Assembly: GCF_001612725.1 (NCBI RefSeq)
Contig: NZ_BDAZ01000053.1
Coordinates: 1-64,000, forward strand
Direction: 5' to 3'
Length of the DNA stretch: 64,000 nt
Origin: Nocardia anaemiae NBRC 100462
Lineage (GTDB): Bacteria; Actinomycetota; Actinomycetes; Mycobacteriales; Mycobacteriaceae
Shown here: one piece after another, positions 39,067 through 47,224 of the stretch
Position numbering within the stretch: position 1 is the stretch's first letter
Layout: the number at the start of each line of letters is the position of its first letter
The notes under the pieces: model-generated
What the model was told of the DNA's origin: nothing
What the model saw: only the letters and a program-made list of their open reading frames with translations
Databases searched by the model: none
Position numbers and translations under genes: made by a program

Positions 39067-40779
39067 ATGACTATCACGCGCTCCGACCCCGAACCGCCGG
39101 GCGATTCCCCGGTCGGCGGTTCGGGTTCCCGGACAGCCACACAGCAGATCGCACGATTCGGCGATCCGGTCACCCGGATGCTGCTGGCCAGCGACGGCTT
39201 CACCCAGCCGAGACTCGAGGCCATACTCGGCACGGATCTCCAGGTGCGGGTGCTGCGCCAAGACGAAATCGCGGCCGAGCAGCTGCCTGCCACGGTCGCG
39301 GACGCACTGCGATTGGACGGTCCCGACCGCGTCATCGTCCGTCGCTCATGTCTGATCAATGCCGATATGGTGACCGCATCGGTCAACTATGTCGTCGCCG
39401 TGAGCGGCCCCGCGGCCGCGGCGGGCGCCGACGATGTACACGTGCCGATCGGGCGCGGCTTGGTTTCGCGGGGGGTATCCCAGCGTCGGCATGTCCTTCG
39501 CGCGGGCGTCACGCGATGGCCCGATGGTCGCCTCTGCGCGGCCAAGGCGTATGTCATCATGCTCGGAGATCATCGGCCGCTGTGCTATATCCGCGAGATA
39601 TTCAATCCGAGCGTCGTGCCACCGGAGCACACCCCCATCTCGGATGAGGATCTGAGTTGGGCCGATGAGCCGGAATACCCCCGATCGCTACCGGCCGCGC
39701 CAGTCCGCCGTGGTGGCTGCGATACCGAATCGCCTCGCACCGGCGGGCAGTGTTCGCGAGCGCTGCCGGACCTGATCCACCCGCGCGAATGCGACTCGCT
39801 CGCCGCCGATTTGGCGGCGGCGGCGCGCGGCCGGGCATTCGCGATACATCTCGGCGCCCGCGCCTCGGCCGCTCTCGATCTCGCGACATTGCCCGCCCGC
39901 CGTGCTCTGGCAATCGGTGCGGCCGCGGTTTTGAACCACGGACTCAATATGCCGATCGTGACCATCGGCGAATTGCGGTATAACGGCGAATCATGCGGTG
40001 CTCCAGCCAATTCCGTCGCATCGGCTGAAGATCGCGCGTACTCCCACGCCGCGACACAGGTCGAAAATTGGCGCGTGGCGAACCCGCCCATCGCACTCTG
40101 CGCGCAGATGCTGCGCGGCGCCGCGGAGCGCTATCCGGCATCGGTGGTGCGCGATCTGCTCGTCGAGGTCGCCGCGATGCTTCCGATCGCGGCGAGCGCC
40201 CCCGCAGCTTCCCGCGAGCTGTACAGTTCCATTGCGCCCCTGCATATCTCGCGCGCGGTCCGCTCCTGCGAGTCGAATACGACTCGACCTCAGCGGACCC
40301 GGCACGAGTGGGACCGTTCGACCCAACTGCTGTGGATCGGCGACCGAAACCACGAATTCGCTCCCCAGCACCTGTCTTTCGCCGCTCTGGTTCGCAACCC
40401 GCTGGCGGTGACCCTCGGACCCACCGCGACGCCGGACGATGTCGAGTTCCTGTGCCGATACCTGAATCCCGCGCGTCGGCCCGGTCGGCTCACGCTCATC
40501 CCGGCGCTATCGGGCACCCGTACCGCCGCCGCACTTCCGGCGTTGTTCGAGGCGGCCGCCCGGTGCGGCACCCCGGTGAGCTGGATGTGCGATCCGATGC
40601 ATGCCGACGATCCGGCCGCGGCGATCCACACCTACCTCAGTGCTTGCCGGAGCACGGGGACCGCACCGGCCGGGCTGCATCTCGACTGCGAACCCCGAAG
40701 TCGCCTCGACACCAGACTCGATACCGGACGGGCATTGCACTGTGTCATCACCACACTGAGCGCGATGTGGGCACGCTGA
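39067..40779 (+). CDS. fusion of chorismate pyruvate-lyase with an eroded class II DAHP synthase domain
   Basis: 570 aa. Residues about 25-195 are chorismate-lyase-like ('TRMLLASDGFTQPRLEA', 'PIGRGLVSRG', 'YIREIFNP' with the expected Glu) and would give 4-hydroxybenzoate (or an isomer) plus pyruvate from chorismate. Residues about 230-570 align with class II DAHP synthase ('LLWIGDR', 'NPLAVTLGPTATPD', 'GRLTLI', 'DPMH' with His ~511). Compared with M. tuberculosis AroG the metal Cys (GGDC) is missing ('HLGARAS'), Lys of GVKLGP is Thr, Arg of SRMG is lost, the metal Glu reads Asp and the last metal Asp is absent. The DAHPS half is therefore probably non-catalytic. It is second in the halogenase operon. 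Confidence 0.8.
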   Translation: MTITRSDPEPPGDSPVGGSGSRTATQQIARFGDPVTRMLLASDGFTQPRLEAILGTDLQVRVLRQDEIAAEQLPATVADALRLDGPDRVIVRRSCLINADMVTASVNYVVAVSGPAAAAGADDVHVPIGRGLVSRGVSQRRHVLRAGVTRWPDGRLCAAKAYVIMLGDHRPLCYIREIFNPSVVPPEHTPISDEDLSWADEPEYPRSLPAAPVRRGGCDTESPRTGGQCSRALPDLIHPRECDSLAADLAAAARGRAFAIHLGARASAALDLATLPARRALAIGAAAVLNHGLNMPIVTIGELRYNGESCGAPANSVASAEDRAYSHAATQVENWRVANPPIALCAQMLRGAAERYPASVVRDLLVEVAAMLPIAASAPAASRELYSSIAPLHISRAVRSCESNTTRPQRTRHEWDRSTQLLWIGDRNHEFAPQHLSFAALVRNPLAVTLGPTATPDDVEFLCRYLNPARRPGRLTLIPALSGTRTAAALPALFEAAARCGTPVSWMCDPMHADDPAAAIHTYLSACRSTGTAPAGLHLDCEPRSRLDTRLDTGRALHCVITTLSAMWAR

Positions 40780-40815
40780 TCGACGCATGCCCGTCGAATC
40801 GCGAGGGAGAATCAA

Positions 40816-42051
40816 GTGCAAAGTAGTCAAATCGTCGTAGTCCTAATGGATCTCGCCCTCATCATGGCAGCGGCACGGATCCTGGGGTGGCTGGCCGAAC
40901 GCGTCGGCCAGCCCGCGGTGATCGGGGAGATCACCGCCGGGATACTCGCGGGCCCGACCGTATTGGGGCCGCATCTGTCGGACATGTTGTTCCCGCACGA
41001 GGTCCGCTCGTATCTGACCCTGCTCGCCAATGTGGGCGTCGCGGTGTTCATGTTCGTCGCCGGGCTAGAACTCGACCGCGACGTATTCGCGGGCAGCCGA
41101 CGCTCGATCCCGGCGGTATCGGTCGCCGCCTACGCGGTGCCGTTCGTCTTGGGTTGCGGCATCGCCGCGACCGCGCTCGCGCGCCACCGCACCGGCGACC
41201 TACCGAGCTTCACGCTATTCGTCGGCTGTGCCCTGGCGGTGACCGCATTCCCGGTGTTGGCCCGAATCCTGCACGATCGTGGCCTCACTCGCACCGGAAT
41301 CGGTCAGCTCAGCCTCGCCTGTGCGGCGCTGGTCGACATCTTCGCCTGGACGGCACTGGCCGTCGTGCTGGCCGTCGCGCACCCCGGCGCGGGCAGCCAG
41401 TGGCGACTGGCACTGCTGGTGCCCGTAATCGCGGTCACGTGGTGGATCGTGCGTCCGGCATTGACGCGGATCGCCGCGGCGGGCACCGAGCAGACGATGA
41501 TCGTGATCGGTGTCGGCGGCGCGCTGTTGCTCGGCGCGATAACCGAATGGATCGGACTGCATTTGATATTCGGCGCGTTCGCCTTCGGTGTGGTGTTCCC
41601 GCGCGCGCGACGCGAAGCGGTCGAATCCGGCACCCGGATTCTGAGCTTGGTGCTGCTGCCCGGATTCTTCGTCGTCGCGGGGCTCGCTGTCGATCTCGGG
41701 GCGATCGACCGGGCCGCCGTCGGCGAGTTGGTGGTGATCATGGTGGTGGCCGTCATCGGGAAGCTCGGAAGTGTTTATGTGGCGGGCCGACTGACCGGTC
41801 TGACATCGCGATCGGCGGCCGCGTTGGCGGCATTGCTGAACACCCGCGGCTTGACCGAACTCGTCATACTCAACGTCGGACTCAGCACGGGACTCATTGG
41901 CCCACAACTGTATTCGATACTGGTGGTAATGGCGTTGGTGACCACCGCGATGACGGGACCGCTGCTGCGATTGATCGGTGTCCACGAAACCCCACGGGTC
42001 GATTCGGCCGCGCCGGTCAACCGCTTGCCCATCGGCGGTCCGGTCGAATAG
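40816..42051 (+). CDS. cation:proton antiporter (CPA2/KefB type)
   Basis: 411 aa from GTG 40816 (GAGGGAG upstream). About 12 hydrophobic helices with family segments 'GQPAVIGEITAGILAGP' and 'LNTRGLTELVILNVGL'; there is no C-terminal TrkA-N domain. Such carriers exchange Na+ or K+ for H+. It follows the chorismate-lyase fusion by 36 bp, so it is the third gene of the operon. Antiporters of this type are frequent in natural-product clusters, where they may give tolerance or support export of an acidic product. That role is inferred. Confidence 0.85.
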   Translation: MQSSQIVVVLMDLALIMAAARILGWLAERVGQPAVIGEITAGILAGPTVLGPHLSDMLFPHEVRSYLTLLANVGVAVFMFVAGLELDRDVFAGSRRSIPAVSVAAYAVPFVLGCGIAATALARHRTGDLPSFTLFVGCALAVTAFPVLARILHDRGLTRTGIGQLSLACAALVDIFAWTALAVVLAVAHPGAGSQWRLALLVPVIAVTWWIVRPALTRIAAAGTEQTMIVIGVGGALLLGAITEWIGLHLIFGAFAFGVVFPRARREAVESGTRILSLVLLPGFFVVAGLAVDLGAIDRAAVGELVVIMVVAVIGKLGSVYVAGRLTGLTSRSAAALAALLNTRGLTELVILNVGLSTGLIGPQLYSILVVMALVTTAMTGPLLRLIGVHETPRVDSAAPVNRLPIGGPVE

Positions 42052-42095
42052 TCGGCACGACACGCTCGAATCAACGGGGTCGCAACGAGGTTCCC

Positions 42096-42115
42096 CGGGC
42101 ATCGTCGCCTGCCCG
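42096..42115 (+). terminator. possible terminator of the halogenase operon
   Basis: CGGGCA-8 nt-TGCCCG, 45 nt after the antiporter stop, embedded between GCAACG and CGTTGC. Confidence 0.4.
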
Positions 42116-42282
42116 TTGCTATGTTGCTAGCGTGGGCGAGTCGCCAGGTACCGGAAAGGTCCTAGGAAGGGTGTGTCGTTTCGAGCGCTCGACGACGCAC
42201 CGCTGACCTTGCTCGAGGAACCTGCCCGCGCTCATTGATTCAGTCTTTGTCGAATTCTGTTCCACCGTTTGGAGTAACGTCT

Positions 42283-43572
42283 TTGACCACACCGCATTCC
42301 CCCACGTCCGATCCGCACACCGGCACGACCGGAGTTTGCCCGGTTCAGCACGGATCATCGAGCCTTACCGGTGAGCGGGTCCCGCTGTACACCCCCGAGT
42401 TCGTCGCCGATCCGCATCACGCCTATGACGAGATGCGGCGCAAATACGGCACGCTGGTTCCGATCGAGTTGGCCCCCGGAGTACCGGCAACGCTCGTGAT
42501 CGGCTACGCGACCGCGGTGCGAATCCTCAACGACCCCACGCACTTCCCCGCCGACCCGCGCACCTGGCAGAAGACCATCCCCGAGGACTGCCCCGTGCGG
42601 CCGATGATGGCCTGGCTCCCGGCCGCACGGAACAACGACGGACCTACCCACATCCGCTATCGGGAGCCCTCCATCGCGAGCATCGACGGCATCGATGTGC
42701 ACGGACTGCCGTCGATCATCGAACAGATCGCCATCCCGCTGATCAACACCTTCTGCAAGGCCGGGAACGCCAATCTGGTTACCCAGTACGCATTTCCGCT
42801 CGTCCTCGGCGTGCTCAACCAAATGGTCGGCTGCCCTCCCGATATCGGGCAGCGTGTCGCGAACGGCATGGCGGCGCGCTTCGACACGGTCCGCAGCGCT
42901 CAGGGCATGGTCATGCTCAAAGAGGCATTACTGGAGCTGATCCAGCTCAAACGCGAACACCCCGGCGACGATGTCACCTCACGGCTGGCACACCACCCGG
43001 CCGCCCTGGACGACATCGAAATCTTCGCCCAGCTGATGAGCTTCTACGGCGCCGGATTCGAAGCGCAGCGCAACCTGATCACCAACGCGCTGTTGCTGAT
43101 GATCACCGACGACCGGTTCAAGTGCGCCGATGTCCTCGGACGGAACCTGTCCACGATCACCGCGATCGACGAAGTTCTGTTCAACGACCCACCCATGGCG
43201 AACTTCTGCACCACCTACCCGCGCCAGCCGATCATGGTCGACGATATCTGGTTGCCCGCGGACCAACCGGTCGTCATCAGCCTCACCGGCTGCAATAACG
43301 ACCCACAGATCCGCGGCGACGACGACGCCGACGGACGCCGTCTCGGCAATCGCTCACATCTGGCGTGGAGCGCCGGTCCGCACGCCTGCCCGGCCAAAGG
43401 TGTTGCGTACCTGACGGTTCAGTACGCCATCGATCAGCTCTTCGACGCACTGCCCGACATCCAGCTCGGGGTGCCCGCGGACCAGCTGATCTGGCGGCCC
43501 GGTCCGTTCCACCGTGCGATGGCGGCATTCCCGGTCGTCTTCACACCGTCCGCACCGATGAAAATCATGTAG
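42283..43572 (+). CDS. degenerate cytochrome P450 lacking ExxR (copy 1)
   Basis: 429 aa. TTG 42283 was chosen because GGAG lies eight bases upstream and the resulting MTT N-terminus matches that of the paralogue at 44918. The heme loop 'LAWSAGPHACPAKG' keeps the Cys ligand, but the K-helix ExxR reads 'DEVLFNDPP' (Arg is Phe). The I-helix 'YGAGFEAQRNL' lacks the acid-Thr pair used for oxygen activation. Streptomyces CYP157 proteins also lack ExxR, so heme binding is still possible. It may be a peroxygenase, an oxygen-independent heme enzyme or a ligand sensor. It starts 231 bp after the antiporter gene. Confidence 0.82.
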   Translation: MTTPHSPTSDPHTGTTGVCPVQHGSSSLTGERVPLYTPEFVADPHHAYDEMRRKYGTLVPIELAPGVPATLVIGYATAVRILNDPTHFPADPRTWQKTIPEDCPVRPMMAWLPAARNNDGPTHIRYREPSIASIDGIDVHGLPSIIEQIAIPLINTFCKAGNANLVTQYAFPLVLGVLNQMVGCPPDIGQRVANGMAARFDTVRSAQGMVMLKEALLELIQLKREHPGDDVTSRLAHHPAALDDIEIFAQLMSFYGAGFEAQRNLITNALLLMITDDRFKCADVLGRNLSTITAIDEVLFNDPPMANFCTTYPRQPIMVDDIWLPADQPVVISLTGCNNDPQIRGDDDADGRRLGNRSHLAWSAGPHACPAKGVAYLTVQYAIDQLFDALPDIQLGVPADQLIWRPGPFHRAMAAFPVVFTPSAPMKIM

Positions 43573-43590
43573 GTGTCGGCCGACGCCTAC

Positions 43591-43626
43591 GGGCCGAGAT
43601 CGTCGATGGTGCGGCGATCTCGGCCC
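43591..43626. terminator. bidirectional terminator between the two P450 genes
   Basis: Perfect 12-bp stem GGGCCGAGATCG / CGATCTCGGCCC with a 12-nt loop, 18 bp from both stops. A second near-perfect palindrome lies at 43569-43590. Confidence 0.8.
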
Positions 43627-43643
43627 TGCGCTCGGCGGGGTTC

Positions 43644-44918
43644 TCAGGGAGGCGGAAATTCCGGGAACGGAGCGGACTTCGGGAAGACGACCGGCAGCGC
43701 GGTCAACGCCCGGTGGAACGGTCCGGTGCGCCAGCCGAGTTCGGCTGCCGGTACGGCCAACTCGATCTCGGGCAGGGCATCGAGCAGCTGGTCGATCGCG
43801 TCCTGGGCAATCAGATAGGCGGCGTCCTGTGCCGGGCACATATGCGGTCCCGCACTGAAGGCCAGATGTGACCGATTGCCATCGCGCTCCACGCCGTCGA
43901 CGGCATTGACGGTGGGATCGCTGTTGCATGCCGCCATGCTGATGACGACCGGCTGGTGGGCGGGCAACCACACGCCATTGAGCAGAATGGGTTGCCGGGG
44001 ATAGGAAATGCAGTAGTTCGCCAACGGCGGGTCGGTGAACAGCACTTCATCCAGCGCGTCGCGGGTGGACAGACTACCGCTGTGCATGCCGGCGGCGAAG
44101 CGATCGTCGGTCAACATCAGTCGCAATGCGTTGCCGATGAGGTGGACCAGCGGCTCGACGCCGACCGCGTAGTAGGTCACCAACTGCTGGATCACCTCCT
44201 CATCGGTCAGCCCGCTCGGGTGACGCATCAAACGAGTCGTGATGTCGTCGCCGGGCGCCTCCCGTTTGCGATCGATGTGCAGCCGCAGCGCCTCGTGCAG
44301 CATGCGATCGCCCGCATCGATTTCGGCCCCGGCATCGAACATCGCATCCATCGCCGCCGCGATCCGCGCACCGACATCGGAGTCGACGCCCAGCATGGTG
44401 TTCACCGCGGTGAACACCAGCGGAAATACGTAGCGCTGCAACACATCAGCCTGTCCGTCGGCACAGAACTTGTTGATCAGCGGGATGGCGATCTGCTCGA
44501 TCACGGCGTGCATGCCGAGCAGGTCGACGTCATTGAGCGCCGCGCTGGTCGGCTCGCGATAGCGTTTATGTTCTTGGCCGTCGGTGCGCAGGGCATTCTC
44601 CCGCCGCCGCATCATGGCGAGCACCGGGCACTCGGCCGGGACGTTTCGCTCCCAGGCTCGGGGATCCGCCGGGAAGTGGTCCGGATCGGTCAGAATGCGG
44701 ACCGCGGTGTAGTAGCCGATCACCAATGTGGCCGGTACCCCCGGAGCGAGATCCACCGGCACCAGCGAACCGAACTTCTTGCGCATCTGCCCATAGGCCT
44801 GGTGCGGGTCGGCGGCGAATTCCGGGGTGTACATCACGATGCGCGGCCCGGCGCCGAAGCCCGGTGAGCCGCCTACCGCGGACCGTGATTCGGGCGGGTG
44901 ATGTGTGTGCGTTGTCAC
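43644..44918 (-). CDS. degenerate cytochrome P450 lacking ExxR (copy 2)
   Basis: 424 aa from GTG 44918 with CGGAG upstream. It is a close paralogue of the protein at 42283 over its whole length ('MYTPEFAADPH', 'LAPGVPATLVIGYYTAVRIL', 'GPFHRAL'). The heme loop is 'AFSAGPHMCPAQ'; the ExxR position again reads 'DEVLFTDPP', and the I-helix region is 'YAVGVEPLVHLI' without Thr. The same losses in both copies mean the changes predate the duplication and are maintained. The genes are tail to tail, so they are independently transcribed and share a terminator. Confidence 0.82.
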   Translation of the reverse strand: MTTHTHHPPESRSAVGGSPGFGAGPRIVMYTPEFAADPHQAYGQMRKKFGSLVPVDLAPGVPATLVIGYYTAVRILTDPDHFPADPRAWERNVPAECPVLAMMRRRENALRTDGQEHKRYREPTSAALNDVDLLGMHAVIEQIAIPLINKFCADGQADVLQRYVFPLVFTAVNTMLGVDSDVGARIAAAMDAMFDAGAEIDAGDRMLHEALRLHIDRKREAPGDDITTRLMRHPSGLTDEEVIQQLVTYYAVGVEPLVHLIGNALRLMLTDDRFAAGMHSGSLSTRDALDEVLFTDPPLANYCISYPRQPILLNGVWLPAHQPVVISMAACNSDPTVNAVDGVERDGNRSHLAFSAGPHMCPAQDAAYLIAQDAIDQLLDALPEIELAVPAAELGWRTGPFHRALTALPVVFPKSAPFPEFPPP

Positions 44919-45259
44919 AGATGAACTCCGAACTTTGAAAGCTAAAGAACCTTGACAATCGAGCAGACCCAGCACTGGCCTCAGTTACGTCAGAGCAGCG
45001 AGCTTCGGCAGGTTGATGACAACGGATTACGAACAAACTGCGCGCACGACTTCAGTCGCGCCGATCTGCCCCACGTGGGCAGCCCGTGTGGTGCGGGTCA
45101 TGAGCCCCCTGCCGTGCCCATGATCCAAATCCATTGCCCCAGACCAGTTCTAGAGTGTCCGCCGTCATGATAGCCACCGCCCATGAGACGCGCAGCCCCA
45201 ACGGCATTACGAGCGAGCATTCGCCCGGCCTCAGCAGATCAGGGCTGCCCGGGTAGGCG
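44919..45259. other. upstream region of P450 copy 2
   Basis: 341 bases between the P450 start and the stop of the Gly/Ser-repeat gene. It must hold the P450 promoter. No clear -10/-35 pair, hairpin or small gene was recognised. Confidence 0.5.
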
Positions 45260-46141
45260 TCATTCTGCTCGCCTGTTGCGACCTACAGCAACCTTGCGGA
45301 CCACGGTCAGGACGGTGACCACCATGACTGTCACCAGTTCCAGCAGGTTCCAGGCGATCTGCTGCTCCGGGGCGGATTCGGCCGCCGCGATCGGTGGTCG
45401 GTGCGGGGTGGTGCGGGTCGGAGTTTCCGGAGCGATCGCGAGTGCCGATGCGACGGGGGTGAATTCCGGTGCCGGTGCGGGTGGCGCGGGTATCGGTGGC
45501 GCGGGCGGCGGCGGGCCGAGTTGGAGGGGGATGCCGGGTGCTGCCGGTTCAGGGGCCGGGAGTAGGAGCAGACAGGTCAGCAGTGCGCTGCCGGTCATCG
45601 CGCTGCCGACCACGACGCTGCCGAGCCCGGATCCGCTCGAACCGACCGAACCGGTGCCGATCAGACCGGAGCCGGTTATGCCACTGCCGGTTACACCGCT
45701 GCCGGTCGCCAGTCCGAGCAGTATTGTCGCGCTGCCGATTACGGCGCTGCCGGTGCAGGCGGATTGGACGCTGCCCGGGTCGAGCCCGAGGGACTGGCCC
45801 GCTCCGGCCGTCGCATCCGCGGGTGGGTCATCGACACCGTTTTCGATGCTTCCCGTGCCGTCCCGTCGCGCATTGCCCGACCGCGCCGCGGCCGAACTGC
45901 CGGTGGCGACGCCCGTGGGTTCGAGATCCAAGACGCCGCCGTAGGAACTGCTCCCGGAATCCGCAGCGGCGCTTCCGGTCCCGATCGCGTCGCCAGCGGC
46001 ACTCCCGGTGGCGATATCACCGATGACCGGCCACTCGGGTGTCGTCGAATCCGCGGCCGCAGGGCCGCCCACGAACAACGGCAGCGCCGTCGCCACCGCC
46101 AATCCCACTGCGGCCCTCCGTCTTTGCGCAGCCGTTGCCAT
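45260..46141 (-). CDS. secreted Gly/Ser/Thr-repeat protein with C-terminal membrane anchor
   Basis: 293 aa from ATG 46141. A signal peptide is clear (basic 'AQRRRAAVG', hydrophobic core, 'GGPAAADS' cleavage region). The middle carries short repeats of the form xTGS/xTGSG (about 160-215). A Pro-rich stretch follows, then a C-terminal TM helix ('LVTVMVVTVLTVV') with basic tail, so the protein is probably tethered with the repeats outside. The DNA shows matching short tandem repeats around 45600-45720, prone to slippage. It begins 49 bp after the DUF4239 gene on the same strand. Function unknown. Confidence 0.6.
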   Translation of the reverse strand: MATAAQRRRAAVGLAVATALPLFVGGPAAADSTTPEWPVIGDIATGSAAGDAIGTGSAAADSGSSSYGGVLDLEPTGVATGSSAAARSGNARRDGTGSIENGVDDPPADATAGAGQSLGLDPGSVQSACTGSAVIGSATILLGLATGSGVTGSGITGSGLIGTGSVGSSGSGLGSVVVGSAMTGSALLTCLLLLPAPEPAAPGIPLQLGPPPPAPPIPAPPAPAPEFTPVASALAIAPETPTRTTPHRPPIAAAESAPEQQIAWNLLELVTVMVVTVLTVVRKVAVGRNRRAE

Positions 46142-46190
46142 ATTGCCGATATCCCATCCCGTCGCAGCTCCTCGGGTCTCGAGCGGCCCG

Positions 46191-46976
46191 TCAGGTGATG
46201 TGGTCATACCGGGACATGGCGTATTCGAAGGCATCCTTCGGGACACTGTTGCCGCCGGAGAACGGCCGGTCGAGGTTGTAGATCGCCAGCACCGTCGAGC
46301 CGACGACGATACCGAGCAGCGCGGTCATCAGCAGACTGCGCTTGGTGACCTCGACCCCCGACAGCACCGCGGTGCACAACAGCAGGATGGTGCCGAACCA
46401 CAAGGCCGCGTAGAGGAATACGGGCATCTGGTAACTCGCGTCCATGGCCCGGTCCTGGCGCGCCTCGGCAGCCGCGTCGAGGCTGGCCATGGCACTCGTA
46501 CGCAGATCCGCGACGTCCGGATCCGTCGTATTCACCGATGCCACGGCATCGCGCAGGCTGTCGAACGCGTCCTGCGTGGGTTCACTCAGCCGCCGGTCCG
46601 CCTGCATGACCGGCCACTCCCGGTTGAGCACCTGATCGGTGTAATCCCGCACCAGGCCCTGGATCTGGCGATGCTCCTGATCCGGCATGGAATGTGCGGT
46701 CCAATACGTATCCACCAGCGCCTTCGCCTCGGCAATGGTGTGATTGTGCGCGTTGTCGTACTCCTGCCAGCAGATCACCACCACGAAGGCGACCACTGCC
46801 AGAAAAAGCGTGTTGATCAGTTCCAGTACGAGGGATCCGGCCGCTTCCTCCTCGGTCGACACCCACGAATCCGGTCGCAGTCGATCTCCGATCACGAAGA
46901 TGGCCACCGCGATGATCGCCGCTAGGACGGGCACGATGAATATCAACAGCATATGGCGACGCACCTCCCGAAACAC
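46191..46976 (-). CDS. DUF4239 (bestrophin-like) membrane protein
   Basis: 261 aa. Two N-terminal TM helices (about 8-30 and 50-70), a helical soluble segment with 'RDYTDQVLNREWPVM', and two C-terminal TM helices ('ALWFGTILLLCTAVLSGVE', 'LLGIVVGSTVLAIY') ending 'LDRPFSGG', a pattern I associate with DUF4239. Members are described as bestrophin-like and may be channels, without firm function. The next gene on the strand is the Gly/Ser-repeat protein, so the two may form a small envelope operon. Confidence 0.7.
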   Translation of the reverse strand: MFREVRRHMLLIFIVPVLAAIIAVAIFVIGDRLRPDSWVSTEEEAAGSLVLELINTLFLAVVAFVVVICWQEYDNAHNHTIAEAKALVDTYWTAHSMPDQEHRQIQGLVRDYTDQVLNREWPVMQADRRLSEPTQDAFDSLRDAVASVNTTDPDVADLRTSAMASLDAAAEARQDRAMDASYQMPVFLYAALWFGTILLLCTAVLSGVEVTKRSLLMTALLGIVVGSTVLAIYNLDRPFSGGNSVPKDAFEYAMSRYDHIT

Positions 46977-47224
46977 ACCGACCGATCTGCGCCGCTGATA
47001 CTCGCCCGAGGGCGAACATCAGCGGCGTCGATCAACTCTTATTCGGTGCCGAGCCCCGGATGGATGGTGTGCCAACACATTCCGAGTGTCGCGGGACGAG
47101 ATGTCCGACCGTTCCGTCCAGTTCGATGCTGGCGCAGACCTGGCCGCAGCCATCGACGGCACCGATCGCAGTACTGCGTTGAGCGTGCGGTGCTCGCGGC
47201 TGGTGGGCCACTTCCGATTTCGGA

